A stretch of 64,000 nt of DNA from Conexibacter woesei DSM 14684 (GCF_000025265.1 NC_013739.1:5194001-5258000), one strand, 5' to 3'. Counted from the stretch's first letter, positions 36,540 through 45,491 are shown. Notes: generated from the sequence alone by a model not told the origin. Numbers and translations are program-made.

Positions 36540-37574
36540 GTGACGTTCGACACGCCCCAGCCGCCAGAGGAGCGCTTCCAGCGCAGGGAGGACCCGCGCG
36601 ACGCGCTCGAAGAGGCGCTGCACGAGATCAAGCGCGTGATCGTCGGCCAGGACGCGATGCTGGAGCGGCTGCTGGTCGCCCTGCTGGCGGGCGGCCACGT
36701 GCTGCTCGAAGGCGTGCCCGGCCTCGCCAAGACGCTGACGGTCAAGACGCTCGCGCAGGTCCTCGGCGGCTCCTTCAAGCGGATCCAGTTCACGCCCGAC
36801 CTCGTCCCCGCCGACCTGATCGGCACGCGCATCTACCGGCCCGACACGGGCGCGTTCGAGACGCAGCTCGGCCCCGTCTTCGGCAACTTCCTGCTCGCCG
36901 ACGAGATCAACCGCGCGCCCGCGAAGGTGCAGTCGGCGCTGCTCGAGGTGATGCAGGAGCAGCAGGTGACGATAGGCGGCGAGACGCACCCGACGCCGCG
37001 CCCGTTCCTCGTGCTCGCGACGCAGAACCCGATCGAGTCCGAGGGCACGTACCCGCTGCCCGAGGCGCAGGTCGACCGCTTCCTGATGAAGGTGATGGTC
37101 GACTACCCGACGATGGGCGAGGAGGCGGCCGTCGTCGACCGCTCGCTCGGCAGGGTCGCCGAGCCGCGCGAGCGGCTCTCGATCGCCGACCTCGACCGCT
37201 TCTCGGCCGCGGCCGAGAGAGTGCTCGTCGACCGCGAGGTGATCCAGTACGCCGTCACGCTCGCCGACGCGACGCGGCGGCCGGAGAAGTACGGCCTCGA
37301 CGACGTCGCCGGCTTCATCGAGTACGGCGCCAGCCCGCGCGGGCCGATCGGGCTCGTGCAGGCGGCGCGGGCGCTGGCGCTGCTGCGCGGCCGCGGCTAC
37401 GTCGCCGTCGCCGACGTGCGCGACCTCGCGCCGGACGTGCTGCGCCACCGGATCGTCCTCTCCTACGACGCGCTGACCGAGAACGTCACCGCCGACGAGC
37501 TGCTGGAGCAGGTCTTCACCGCCGTCGAGGCGCCGCCGGTCGACCACCTGCGCCGCCCGGAGGCGGCTGCCTAG
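36540..37574 (+). CDS. MoxR-family AAA+ ATPase
   Basis: A 344-residue AAA+ ATPase. Walker A is the MoxR form GVPGLAKT (58-65); Walker B is LLADEINRAPAKVQSALLEVMQE (Asp121-Glu122); sensor 1 lies in LVLATQNPIESEGTYPLPEAQ; the RFLMKVMVDYP arginine region follows. MoxR ATPases act as chaperones for metalloprotein or complex maturation together with VWA and DUF58 partners, both of which are encoded next to it. The GTG start has AAAGGAG 10 bases upstream. Confidence 0.94.
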   Translation: MTFDTPQPPEERFQRREDPRDALEEALHEIKRVIVGQDAMLERLLVALLAGGHVLLEGVPGLAKTLTVKTLAQVLGGSFKRIQFTPDLVPADLIGTRIYRPDTGAFETQLGPVFGNFLLADEINRAPAKVQSALLEVMQEQQVTIGGETHPTPRPFLVLATQNPIESEGTYPLPEAQVDRFLMKVMVDYPTMGEEAAVVDRSLGRVAEPRERLSIADLDRFSAAAERVLVDREVIQYAVTLADATRRPEKYGLDDVAGFIEYGASPRGPIGLVQAARALALLRGRGYVAVADVRDLAPDVLRHRIVLSYDALTENVTADELLEQVFTAVEAPPVDHLRRPEAAA

Positions 37575-37578
37575 CGCC

Positions 37579-38487
37579 ATGCCCGCCCCGCGCCTGAAGC
37601 GTCCGGCCGGCCGGCAGGGTCCGGGAGCGATCCCGCACGGCCTGCTGGAGTCGCTCGACCTGATCGTCGCGCGCCGCGCGTCCGGCGCGCTGCCCGGCGA
37701 CCGCCGCGCGGCCGGCCTCGGCTCCGGCACGGAGCTGGCGCAGCTGCGGCCGTACGAGGTCGGCGACGACGTGCGCCAGATCGACGCAGCGGCGACCGCG
37801 CGGACCGGCGTCCCGCACGTGCGCCTGCACGTGCCCGAGCGGACGCTGACGACGTGGATCGCGCTCGACCTCTCGCCGTCGATGGCGTTCGGGACCGAGC
37901 AGCGGCTGAAGTCCGACGTCGCCGAGGGCGTCACGCTCGTGATGGGGCGGCTCGCGATCCGCCGCGCCGGCCGCGTCGCGCTGATGACGTTCGGCGCCGG
38001 CACGCCGCGGCTGCACCCGCCGCGCGCGTCGAAGCCCGGCGTCGTCGCGCTCCAGCGCGCGCTCGGCGAGGGCGTCGCGGAGGACGGCCACCACGAGCCC
38101 GGCGCGCTCCGCAACGCGCTGCGGCGGATCGGCCGCGTCGCGACGCAGCCGGGGCTCGTCGTCGTGATCTCCGACTGGCGCGACGAGGACGACTGGACGC
38201 GCGCGCTCGGCGCGCTGCGGGCGCGGCACTCGGTGCTCGCGGTCGAGGTGCGCGACCCACGCGAGGCGTCGGTCCCTGCGGTCGGCCGGCTCGCGCTCGT
38301 CGACCCCGAGACGGGCGAGCGGATCGAGGTCGACACCTCGCGTCAGTCGGTCCGCGACCGCTTCGCGCAGATCGAGGCGGAGCGCCGCGCGAGAGTGACG
38401 CGCGAGCTGCGCCGGCTGGAGGTCGAGCACGTCGTGCTGTCGACCGACCGCGACTGGCTCGGCGACCTCGGACGGCGGCTCTCATGA
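37579..38487 (+). CDS. DUF58 domain protein
   Basis: A 302-residue cytoplasmic protein with the DUF58 signature GSGTELAQLRPYEVGDDVRQIDAAATARTG (residues about 50-79). It is followed by a VWA-like domain (TTWIALDLSPSMAFG, RLAIRRAGRVALMTFG, LVVVISDWRDEDDW). The DLSPS motif conserves the DxSxS metal site. DUF58 proteins are the standard partners of MoxR ATPases. It lies four bases after moxR and overlaps the second VWA gene by four bases. Confidence 0.92.
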   Translation: MPAPRLKRPAGRQGPGAIPHGLLESLDLIVARRASGALPGDRRAAGLGSGTELAQLRPYEVGDDVRQIDAAATARTGVPHVRLHVPERTLTTWIALDLSPSMAFGTEQRLKSDVAEGVTLVMGRLAIRRAGRVALMTFGAGTPRLHPPRASKPGVVALQRALGEGVAEDGHHEPGALRNALRRIGRVATQPGLVVVISDWRDEDDWTRALGALRARHSVLAVEVRDPREASVPAVGRLALVDPETGERIEVDTSRQSVRDRFAQIEAERRARVTRELRRLEVEHVVLSTDRDWLGDLGRRLS

Positions 38488-39437
38488 GTTTCGGGTCCCC
38501 CGTCTTCCTGCTCGCCCTGCTGGCGCTCCCAGCGCTCGTCGCGATCCAGGTCGCCAACCGTCACCGCGCGCGCAGATACGCCGTCCGCTTCACGGGCGTC
38601 GCGGCGCTGAAAGAGGCGGCCGGGACGGTGCCGGCGTGGCGCCGCCACCTGCCGGCGGCGCTGCTGCTCGCCGCGCTCGCCGCGCTCGTGCTGGCGCTCG
38701 CGAAGCCGGAGCGGACCGTCGGCGTGCCGGTCGAGAAGGCGTCGGTGATGCTCGTCACCGACCACTCCCGCTCGATGCTCGCCGAGGACGTCGAGCCCGA
38801 CCGCATCACCGCGGCGAAGAGAGCGGCGAGCCGCTTCCTCGACCAGCTCCCGCCGGGGATCCGCGTCGGCGTCACGACGTTCTCCGACGTGCCCGACGGG
38901 ACGCAGACGCCGACGTACGACCACGACCTGATCCGGCGCACGATCGAGGCGCAGATCGCTGACGGCGGCACCGCGACCGGCGACGCGCTGCAGGTCGCGC
39001 TCGACACGCTGGAGCGGCTGGAGCAGAACGGCGAGAGAACGCCCGCGGCGATGGTGCTGCTGTCCGACGGCGCGACGACGACCGGCCGCGACCCGGTGAT
39101 GGTGGCGCGCGCGGCCGGCGAGGCGAGAATCCCGATCTACACCGTCGCGCTCGGCACCAGAGACGCGACCGTGCCGAACCCGGGACCGACCGGCCCGCCG
39201 CTGCTGCCGGTCGCGCCCGACCCCGAGACGCTGCAGGCGATCGCCGACGCCTCCGGCGGCCGCGCGTTCCAGGCGCAGGACGACCAGGAGCTGTCGTCGA
39301 TCTACGAGACGCTCGGATCGCGTCTGGGCACCAGAGACGAGCAGCGCGAGGTGACCGCCGCCTTCGCCGTCGGCGGGCTGCTGCTGCTGCTCGGCGCGGG
39401 CGCCGCCTCGATGCGCTCGGCCGGCCGGTTGCCGTAA
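38484..39437 (+). CDS. Second BatA-type membrane protein with VWA domain
   Basis: A 317-residue paralogue of the protein at 35547 with collinear layout: helices near 5-23 and 57-73, VWA domain, C-terminal helix and an almost identical [22 protein letters not shown] tail. The metal motif reads DHSRS (93-97). DxSxS is kept, but Gly is replaced by Arg and the following residue context changes, which may alter the partner surface. GGTATGDA and [10 protein letters not shown] complete the site. ATGA overlap with the DUF58 gene. The two VWA copies bracket MoxR-DUF58, implying a heteromeric membrane complex. Confidence 0.9.
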   Translation: MSFGSPVFLLALLALPALVAIQVANRHRARRYAVRFTGVAALKEAAGTVPAWRRHLPAALLLAALAALVLALAKPERTVGVPVEKASVMLVTDHSRSMLAEDVEPDRITAAKRAASRFLDQLPPGIRVGVTTFSDVPDGTQTPTYDHDLIRRTIEAQIADGGTATGDALQVALDTLERLEQNGERTPAAMVLLSDGATTTGRDPVMVARAAGEARIPIYTVALGTRDATVPNPGPTGPPLLPVAPDPETLQAIADASGGRAFQAQDDQELSSIYETLGSRLGTRDEQREVTAAFAVGGLLLLLGAGAASMRSAGRLP

Positions 39438-39493
39438 GGCGGGCCGGCGACGCCGGGGTCGGCGTCGCCTGCGCGTTGCTAGCGTCCCGCCGC

Positions 39494-39922
39494 ATGAGCG
39501 ACGAGCGGCGGGGCGCCTACGCCCAGATCCTGCTGATCCCCACGCGCTGGGCCGACAACGACGTCTACGGCCACGTCAACAACGTCGAGTACTACGCGTT
39601 CTTCGACACGCTGATCAACACGTGGCTGATCGGCGAGGGCGGCCTCGACATCCACGCCGGCGAGACGATCGGCGTCTGTGCCGAGTCGAGCTGCAGATAC
39701 TTCGCCTCGTTCGCGTTCCCCGATGTGGTCGAGGGCGCGCTGCGCGTCGGCCACCTCGGCCGCTCCAGCGTCCGCTACGAGCTCGCGCTGTTCAAGGACG
39801 GGATGGAGCACCCGGCGGCGCTGGGCGACTTCGTCCACGTCTTCGTCGACCGCGCGCAGCGCAGACCGACCGAGATCCCGCCGCGGCTGCGCGGCGCGCT
39901 GGAGCGGCTGGTCGTGCCCTAG
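39494..39922 (+). CDS. Hotdog-fold acyl-CoA thioesterase (4-hydroxybenzoyl-CoA thioesterase type)
   Basis: A 142-residue protein with the family signature [29 protein letters not shown] (residues about 17-45), containing the catalytic Asp and the HVNN motif. The partner strands follow: [27 protein letters not shown] and [10 protein letters not shown]. Such enzymes hydrolyse acyl- or aroyl-CoA thioesters as dimers or tetramers. ATG 39494 is eight bases after a -10-like TAGCGT, hinting at a leaderless transcript. It is separated by 56 bases from the VWA gene and may be independent. Confidence 0.9.
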   Translation: MSDERRGAYAQILLIPTRWADNDVYGHVNNVEYYAFFDTLINTWLIGEGGLDIHAGETIGVCAESSCRYFASFAFPDVVEGALRVGHLGRSSVRYELALFKDGMEHPAALGDFVHVFVDRAQRRPTEIPPRLRGALERLVVP

Positions 39923-39931
39923 CGGCGAAGC

Positions 39932-41998
39932 TCAGCACGAGTCGGCGTAGGCGAAGACCGCGCTCCAGTCGCCGGCCGCGAGCGCCGTGTGCGGGATCCG
40001 GAACTGGATCGAGCCGGCGTCCATGAAGTTGAAGTCAAGGCCGCCGTCGTCGGCGAGGTGCAGCAGCAGGATGCTGTCGTCATCCGGAAGGTAGCCCTGC
40101 ACGCCGGTCTCCCAGCCGAGGATCCAGTGGCAGCCGTGCTGCGGGCCGACGGAACGCTCGACCGCGCCGTAGTAGGCGGCCAGCTCGACCGGTCCGAGGC
40201 CGAGCAGCACGCCCACCTGCCAGGACGTCGGGAGCGTCAACTGAGCGACGGCGCGCACGCGCCGCTCGCGCAGCACCACGGCGAGTCTGGACGGCGGCGT
40301 CGCCGCGACAGGCGCGACGCCCGGCTCCAGGTAGGCGACGTGGATCTCTGCTCCGGGCGCGTTGTCGCTCTCGTCGACGAGCCCGTTCGCCTCGCCGCCG
40401 TCGTCGATGTCGGCGAAGACGAGCATCCAGCCCTCCCCGGGCAGCTCGTCGGTCGCGGGCAGCTCGGCGAGGTCGATCCCGGCCAGGAACGTGTGCGGCC
40501 GTCCACCCTCGGCGTGCGGCCAGTCGACTCCCGGTGCCAGCAGACCGGGGCCGCCGAGCCGGCTGCGCACCTCGGCCCCGTCGGCTGCGTCGAGGCGCAG
40601 CCCCACGAGGGCGACGTCGTGCGCCAGCCGCGCCGCGTCGGCAGCCAGGCCGCTGGCGGCGAGGAACCTCTGCAGCGCGTCGCGATCGTGGTACGCCGCG
40701 GCCGGGACCTCCACAGCCGGCGGCGGCCGGGTCGCGATCGAATCGCGAAACGCCCGCACGCGGCGCTTGCCGACGGCCTGCGCGGCGCGCACGAACGGCC
40801 GCACCGGCCGACCGGGCCCGCCGAGATGGACGAGCACGAGGAAGGGGTCGGCGGTGCCCTTCCAGGCGCGCTCGTTCAACCGTCGCGCCAGCTCGTCGCC
40901 GAGCGCATCGAGCGCGTCGCCGGCACGGCCACGTGCGCCGCCCCGGTAGTCGTCGTCGAGGCCGAGGGCCTCGGGCGAGACGTCGAACCCGACCTGCCGC
41001 TGCAGCTCGTCGCCGAGTGCCCAGTCGAGTTCACGGCAGGCGCGCAGCGCCTCGCCGTCGAGCAGATCCACGAGCGAGACCGTCTGTCCGTCAGGCGGCT
41101 GGGCGTCCGCCAGCAGCTTGAGCGCCGCGTGTCTGGCGGCGACGGTGCTACGTGCCCGGTCGCGGAACGCCGCGCTCCCGATACGCACGAGCGGTACGAC
41201 GTGCTCATCCCCGCGGCGCAGCTCGACCGCGAACGGCTCCGGCACGTCGCAGCCGGCCACCGCCTCGACGACGGCGCGCTCGATCGCCGGTGCCAGCAGG
41301 CCGACGAGCGCGTCGCGGCAACGCAGACGCGGCTCGCGGCGGTGCAGGCGCGCGTCGAACGTGATCTCCTCCGCGACGACGTCGCCTGCGCGGTCGAGAC
41401 CGGCGAGCAGCGCCGCGGCCTCGTCGGCGTGCTCGCGCGCAACGCTCACACTGCCCCAGCGCAACGTCGCCAGGCGGCCGTCGTCGTCGAACGCGGCGAC
41501 GCGCGCCTGCAGCAGGAGGGCGTCGCGCAGCGAGGCCTCGTCGGCACGCCGCGTGACGCCGTCCTCCCACGTCCACCGCTCGGCGAACGGCGCGTCGTCG
41601 GCGAGCCCGACGGACGCGACGACGCGCCCCGCCGGGTCGCGCAGCACGCGAACCGCCTCGTCCGGACCGACGCCGTCGCTCCAGCCGTCGCCGTGGAACC
41701 AGACCTCACGCACGCCCTCGTGCCGGCCCTGCGCCTCCACGACCACCGTCCGGCCGCGGTCGTCGCAGCCGACGACGAGCGAAGCAGTCGCATCGTCGTC
41801 GGCCAGCTCCTCGAGCGCGCCGTCCTGACCGTGGCGCTCGCTCGCCCACGGATCCGGACGATGCAGTCGCACGCCGTGCGGCACACGCCGCCAACGCACG
41901 ACGTCCCTCCGGCGCGCCCTCGCCAGATCGTCGAGATCGACAGGCAGACGGGCGCGGACGGCCGCAAGTGCAGCCGCGATCCGCTCAGAGCTCAGCAC
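39932..41998 (-). CDS. Large cytoplasmic protein with C-terminal DUF1963 (YwqG-like) domain
   Basis: A 688-residue protein starting at GTG. Residues about 480-688 match the DUF1963/YwqG family: LLAPGVDWPHAEGGRPHTFLAGIDLAELP, GWMLVFADIDDG, GCHWILGWETGVQGYLPDDDSILLLHLADDGGLDFNFMDAGSIQFRIPHTALAAGDW. The N-terminal 480 residues, rich in Asp and Ala and with no signal or membrane segment, are not recognised and may contain two beta-rich modules. Function of DUF1963 proteins is unknown. Codon choice here is less biased toward AGA than in the VWA genes. No clear operon partner. Confidence 0.75.
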   Translation of the reverse strand: MLSSERIAAALAAVRARLPVDLDDLARARRRDVVRWRRVPHGVRLHRPDPWASERHGQDGALEELADDDATASLVVGCDDRGRTVVVEAQGRHEGVREVWFHGDGWSDGVGPDEAVRVLRDPAGRVVASVGLADDAPFAERWTWEDGVTRRADEASLRDALLLQARVAAFDDDGRLATLRWGSVSVAREHADEAAALLAGLDRAGDVVAEEITFDARLHRREPRLRCRDALVGLLAPAIERAVVEAVAGCDVPEPFAVELRRGDEHVVPLVRIGSAAFRDRARSTVAARHAALKLLADAQPPDGQTVSLVDLLDGEALRACRELDWALGDELQRQVGFDVSPEALGLDDDYRGGARGRAGDALDALGDELARRLNERAWKGTADPFLVLVHLGGPGRPVRPFVRAAQAVGKRRVRAFRDSIATRPPPAVEVPAAAYHDRDALQRFLAASGLAADAARLAHDVALVGLRLDAADGAEVRSRLGGPGLLAPGVDWPHAEGGRPHTFLAGIDLAELPATDELPGEGWMLVFADIDDGGEANGLVDESDNAPGAEIHVAYLEPGVAPVAATPPSRLAVVLRERRVRAVAQLTLPTSWQVGVLLGLGPVELAAYYGAVERSVGPQHGCHWILGWETGVQGYLPDDDSILLLHLADDGGLDFNFMDAGSIQFRIPHTALAAGDWSAVFAYADSC

Positions 41999-42054
41999 TC
42001 CCTCAGCGTCTCAGGCCGAGCGGCCTGGCGCCAGCATCAGCGTCAGAGCTCGAG

Positions 42055-42333
42055 TCAGACCGGCGTGACGACCGTCCACGGCTCGACGCGGTGGGCCGTC
42101 ACGAGGCCCGCGGCGACGTACGGGTCCTCGGCCATGAAGGCGGCGGCGTCGGCCGCGTCGCGCAGCACGAACAGCCCGCCGGCGACCGGGTCGCCGACCG
42201 CGCCGGCCATCACGATCCGGCCGGCTCTGTGGAAGGCGGAGATCGCGGCGAGGTGGGCCTCGCGGTGCGGCGCGCGCCGTTCGAGGATGTCAGCGACGTA
42301 GTCGTAGCTGAGCAGGTGCAGGGTCTCGGGCAT
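42055..42333 (-). CDS. YCII-related domain protein
   Basis: A 92-residue ferredoxin-like alpha/beta protein of the YCII family. HLLSYDYVADILERRAPHREAHLAAISAFHRAGRIVMAGAVGDPVAGGLFVL contains the family His and Asp; DAADAAAFMAEDPYVAAGLVTAHRVEPW is the C-terminal half. YCII proteins are small enzymes or enzyme partners, some with peroxidase or dehalogenase-like roles. ATG 42333 fits the domain edge. It lies 16 bases after the MarR gene on the same strand and is presumably cotranscribed. Confidence 0.85.
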   Translation of the reverse strand: MPETLHLLSYDYVADILERRAPHREAHLAAISAFHRAGRIVMAGAVGDPVAGGLFVLRDAADAAAFMAEDPYVAAGLVTAHRVEPWTVVTPV

Positions 42334-42349
42334 TCCCGAACCGTACCCG

Positions 42350-42784
42350 TCAGGCGTCGTCGGAGAGGTTGTCGAGCACGCGGTCGAGCGCCCGCGCGAC
42401 GACGGCCCGCTCGGCGGCCGGGACGCCTCTGAAGGCACGCGCGTTGAACGCCTCCAGCTCGCGCCGCACGACCACGAGCGCGGTCTCGCCACCGGCGGTC
42501 AGCCGCAGCAGCCACGTGCGGCCGTCGCCGGGCGGGCGCTCGCGCTCCAGCTGGCCGGCCGCGATCAGCCGCTCGACCATCGCGGTGACGGCCGACTCGC
42601 GCTGCCGCAGCAACCGCGCGAGGTCGCGTTGGCGGACCGGCTCGGCGGCATCGCCGACGATCAGCAGCACGCCGGCCTGCGCGGCGGTGACGCCGACGAC
42701 GTCGAGCAGCCGCTGGTCGGCGAGCACGCGCAGCCGGTGCGCGGTCAGGTTGACGCGGTGGTAGAGGCGGTGTCTGTCGGCCAT
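42350..42784 (-). CDS. MarR-family transcriptional regulator
   Basis: A 144-residue winged-helix protein: LYHRVNLTAHRLRVLADQRLL (dimer helix), VTAAQAGVLLIVGDAAEPVRQRDLARLLRQRESAVTAMVERLIAAGQLERERPPGDGRTWLLRLT (recognition helix and wing). The DGR wing Asp/Arg is typical. It is divergent from an amidohydrolase gene. The 43-base gap, together with the first codons of that gene, contains a long inverted repeat suited to a MarR dimer, so it probably represses the amidohydrolase and itself in response to an aromatic or phenolic ligand. Confidence 0.92.
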   Translation of the reverse strand: MADRHRLYHRVNLTAHRLRVLADQRLLDVVGVTAAQAGVLLIVGDAAEPVRQRDLARLLRQRESAVTAMVERLIAAGQLERERPPGDGRTWLLRLTAGGETALVVVRRELEAFNARAFRGVPAAERAVVARALDRVLDNLSDDA

Positions 42785-42815
42785 CGCGGCGGCGAGTATC
42801 GCACGTCCGCGGCAG

Positions 42816-42821
42816 TATGCT
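42816..42821 (+). promoter_or_regulatory. -10 element of a probable leaderless transcript
   Basis: TATGCT ends six bases before ATG 42828, placing the transcription start at the start codon. No ribosome-site sequence is present upstream of this ATG. Confidence 0.5.
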
Positions 42822-42849
42822 TCACAGATGAACTCTTCAGATGTGAAGC
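42819..42849. promoter_or_regulatory. MarR-type operator overlapping promoter and start codon
   Basis: Perfect 8-base inverted arms GCTTCACA (42819-42826) and TGTGAAGC (42842-42849) flank a 15-base centre. The operator overlaps the -10 element and the first codons of the amidohydrolase gene, directly opposite the MarR gene. Confidence 0.6.
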
Positions 42850-43667
42850 TTCCTCCGCGCGACGCGATCGACGTGTGGGCGCAGCAGCCGAACGAGCGCT
42901 TCATGGCGCAGCCGTGGCTGGAGACGCTGCTGCGCTGGGGCGGGCTTCCGCGCGAGGCCCCGCGGCTGGAGCAGACGCTCGCGGCGATGGACGCGGGCGG
43001 TGTCGGAACCGCGCTGCTGAGCGGCTGGCACGGGCCGACCGGCGTGCTGATCTCCAACGACGAGGTCGCCGCCTGCGTTGCGGCGGCGCCGGACCGCTTC
43101 TGCGGCGTCTGCTCGGTCGACGTGCGCGACCCCGTCGCCGCCGTGCGCGAGATCCGCCACCGCGTCGAGGAGCAGGGCTTCGTCGCGGTCCGCGTCGTGC
43201 CGTGGCTGTGGGACCTGCCGCCGGACGACCGCCGCTACTACCCCGTCTACGTCGCCTGCGTCGAGCTGGGCGTCCCGTTCTGCACGCAGATCGGCCACAC
43301 CGGGCCGCTCTGCCCGTCCGAGCCCGGCCGCCCGATCCCGTACCTCGACCGCGTCCTGCTCGATTTCCCCGAGCTGGTCGTCGTCGGCGGCCACGTCGGC
43401 TACCCGTGGGTCGACGAGGTGATCTCGCTCGCGACGAAGTACCCGAACTTCCACGTCGACACGTCCGCCTACACGGCGCACCGGCTGCCGCCGCCGTTCG
43501 TCGAGTGGATGCGCGGGCGCGGGCGCAGACGCGTGCTGTTCGGCTCCAACTGGCCGATGATCGCGCCGGTGCGATGCCGCGAGGGACTCGGCGAGCTGGG
43601 CCTCGACGACGAGGCGACCGAGCTGTTCCTCAGCAGCAACGCGCGGCGGATCTTCAGACTGCCGTGA
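42828..43667 (+). CDS. Amidohydrolase-2 family metal-dependent hydrolase
   Basis: A 279-residue TIM-barrel hydrolase/decarboxylase. IDVWAQQP at the start replaces the usual DxHxH metal motif (only Asp then Trp-Ala), so the N-terminal metal site appears degenerate. GVCSVDVRDPVAAVREIRHRVEEQGFVAVRVVPWLW, TQIGHTGP, LVVVGGHVGYPWVDEVISLATKYPNFHVDTSAY and RVLFGSNWPM follow; the last has Ser-Asn in the place of the Thr-Asp of GTD. The loss of the usual metal/catalytic residues suggests a variant or non-catalytic member. GTG 42843 is an alternative start. Divergent from MarR, and its promoter contains the operator. Confidence 0.82.
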   Translation: MNSSDVKLPPRDAIDVWAQQPNERFMAQPWLETLLRWGGLPREAPRLEQTLAAMDAGGVGTALLSGWHGPTGVLISNDEVAACVAAAPDRFCGVCSVDVRDPVAAVREIRHRVEEQGFVAVRVVPWLWDLPPDDRRYYPVYVACVELGVPFCTQIGHTGPLCPSEPGRPIPYLDRVLLDFPELVVVGGHVGYPWVDEVISLATKYPNFHVDTSAYTAHRLPPPFVEWMRGRGRRRVLFGSNWPMIAPVRCREGLGELGLDDEATELFLSSNARRIFRLP

Positions 43668-43674
43668 GCGCCTG

Positions 43675-44685
43675 CTACGCCTCCGCCGCCCTCAGCGGCT
43701 CGTCGTTCGCCCGCTCGGGCGCGACGGCCCGCTCGGCCCGCAGCGCGGTCGAACCGGCCGAACGCAGCCAGACGATGTCGCCGACGCCCAACTCCAGCTC
43801 GTCCGCCTCGGTGCGCGTGATCTGCGCGGTGACGGCCTCGCCGGTCGTCAGCATCAGCTCGACGCGGACCTCGAAGCCGAGGTGGATCACGCGGCTCACC
43901 ATCGCCTCGAGCGCGCCGTCCTCCGACTGCGCGCCGAGCGCGATGTCGTGCGGCCGCACGAGCCGGTCGCCGAGCTGGCTGACCGGGCCGAGGAAGCCCA
44001 TCACGAACGGGTTCGACGGCTCGTCGTAGAGCTCGCGCGGGCTGCCGAACTGCTCGATTCTGGCGTTGTCCATGACCGCGATGTGGTCGGCGATCGACAT
44101 CGCCTCCTCCTGGTCGTGCGTGACCAGCAGGGTCGTCACGTGGACCTCGTCGTGCAGCCGCCGCAGCCACTCGCGCAGCTCAGCGCGGACCTTCGCGTCG
44201 AGCGCGCCGAACGGCTCGTCGAGCAGCAGCACGCGCGGCTCGACCGCGAGCGCGCGGGCGAGCGCCATCCGCTGGCGCTGGCCGCCGGAGAGCTGGTTGG
44301 GGTAGCGCTTGGCGTAGCCGGCGAGACCGACGATTCTCAGCAGCTCGTCGACGCGCTCCGCGATCTGCACCTTCGGCTGCTTGCGGATCGTGAGCCCGAA
44401 CGCGACGTTGTCGCGCACGGTCATGTGCTTGAACGCCGCGTAGTGCTGGAAGACGAAGCCGATCTCGCGCCGCTGCGGCGGCACGCTCGTGGCGTCCTCG
44501 CCGTGGATCAGCACGCGCCCGCTGTCGGGCGACTCGAGCCCGCCGATGATCCGCAGCAGCGTCGACTTGCCGCTGCCGCTCGGGCCGAGCAGCGCGGTCA
44601 GCGAGCCGTCCGGCACCTCTATCGAGACGTCGTCGAGCGCGGTGTAGTCGCCGAACCGCTTGGAGATTCCTTCTACTGCGATCAT
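43675..44685 (-). CDS. cysA: Sulfate/thiosulfate ABC importer ATPase
   Basis: A 336-residue ATPase: Walker A LGPSGSGKSTLLR, Q-loop FVFQHYAAFKHMTV (the YAAFKHM form is characteristic of CysA), signature LSGGQRQRMALARALA, Walker B LLLDEPFGALDAKVR, His switch LVTHDQEEAM. A TOBE-like C-terminal domain begins near residue 240 (LVRPHDIALGAQSEDG). ATGA overlap with cysW. It is the last gene of the sulfate operon and nearly abuts the convergent amidohydrolase gene (seven bases). Confidence 0.94.
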   Translation of the reverse strand: MIAVEGISKRFGDYTALDDVSIEVPDGSLTALLGPSGSGKSTLLRIIGGLESPDSGRVLIHGEDATSVPPQRREIGFVFQHYAAFKHMTVRDNVAFGLTIRKQPKVQIAERVDELLRIVGLAGYAKRYPNQLSGGQRQRMALARALAVEPRVLLLDEPFGALDAKVRAELREWLRRLHDEVHVTTLLVTHDQEEAMSIADHIAVMDNARIEQFGSPRELYDEPSNPFVMGFLGPVSQLGDRLVRPHDIALGAQSEDGALEAMVSRVIHLGFEVRVELMLTTGEAVTAQITRTEADELELGVGDIVWLRSAGSTALRAERAVAPERANDEPLRAAEA

Positions 44686-45491
44686 GGCTCCTCTTCCCGC
44701 CGCGGCTTGATCAGGGTCATCGCGAGCAGCGTCAGCAGCGCTATGACGGCGAGCAGCGCCGAAGCCGCGTACGCGCCCGCGAGGTCGAAGTTGGCGAAGC
44801 GCTTCTCGACCAGCAGGGTCAGCGTCTCGGTCTCGCCGGAGATCTTGCCGGAGACGACCGAGACGGCTCCGAACTCGCCGATCGAGCGCGCGACCGACAG
44901 CACGACGCCATACGCGACGCCCCACCGGATCGCGGGCAGCGTGATCCGCCAGAACGACTGCCAGCGGTTGGCGCCGAGCGTCGCGGCGGCCTGCTCCTGC
45001 TCGTCGCCGACCTCCTTCAGCACCGGCGTCACTTCGCGCACGACGAACGGCAGCGAGACGAAGATCGTCGCGAGCACGATGCCGGGCGTCGAGAAGATCA
45101 CCTGGATGCCCGCGTTCGCGAGCGCCTCGCCGAACCAGCCGTTGACGCCGTAGACGAGGATCAGCGCGAGGCCGATCACGACCGGCGAGATCGCGAACGG
45201 CAGATCGATCAGCGCGTTGAGGATCGACTTGCCGCGGAATCTGCCGCGCGCCAGCGACATCGCCATCACGATCCCGAAGATCGTGTTGAGCGGCACCGCG
45301 ATCAGCGTCACCTCGAGCGTCAGCGTGAACGCCGCGATCGCGGCCGGCGTCGTGACCGAGTCCCAGACGGCGCCGACGCCGTTCTCGAACGTGCGGTAGA
45401 AGATCACCGCGACCGGGATCAGCAGCAGCAGCGCGAGGTAGGAGAGCCCCACGACGCGCAGCACGATCCGCCACGGACGGCTAACGGTCAT
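44682..45491 (-). CDS. cysW: Sulfate ABC importer permease CysW
   Basis: A 269-residue permease with about six helices: VVGLSYLALLLLIPVAVIFYRTFENG at the start, NTIFGIVMAMSLARGRFRGKSILNALIDLPFAISPVVIGLALILVYG and the EAA loop EQEQAAATLGANRWQSFWRITLPAIRWGV. ARSIGEFGAVSVVSGKISGETETLTLLVEKRF is the classic CysW/CysT signature. The first 11 bases overlap the cysT 3' end. Confidence 0.94.
   Translation of the reverse strand: MTVSRPWRIVLRVVGLSYLALLLLIPVAVIFYRTFENGVGAVWDSVTTPAAIAAFTLTLEVTLIAVPLNTIFGIVMAMSLARGRFRGKSILNALIDLPFAISPVVIGLALILVYGVNGWFGEALANAGIQVIFSTPGIVLATIFVSLPFVVREVTPVLKEVGDEQEQAAATLGANRWQSFWRITLPAIRWGVAYGVVLSVARSIGEFGAVSVVSGKISGETETLTLLVEKRFANFDLAGAYAASALLAVIALLTLLAMTLIKPRREEEP

Noticed and set aside
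38484-38500. Start of the second VWA gene matches 13 bases (GAGTTTCGGGTCC) of the palindromic element core
   Set aside because: No complementary second half follows, and the codons encode the normal start of a BatA-type protein. Taken as coincidence.
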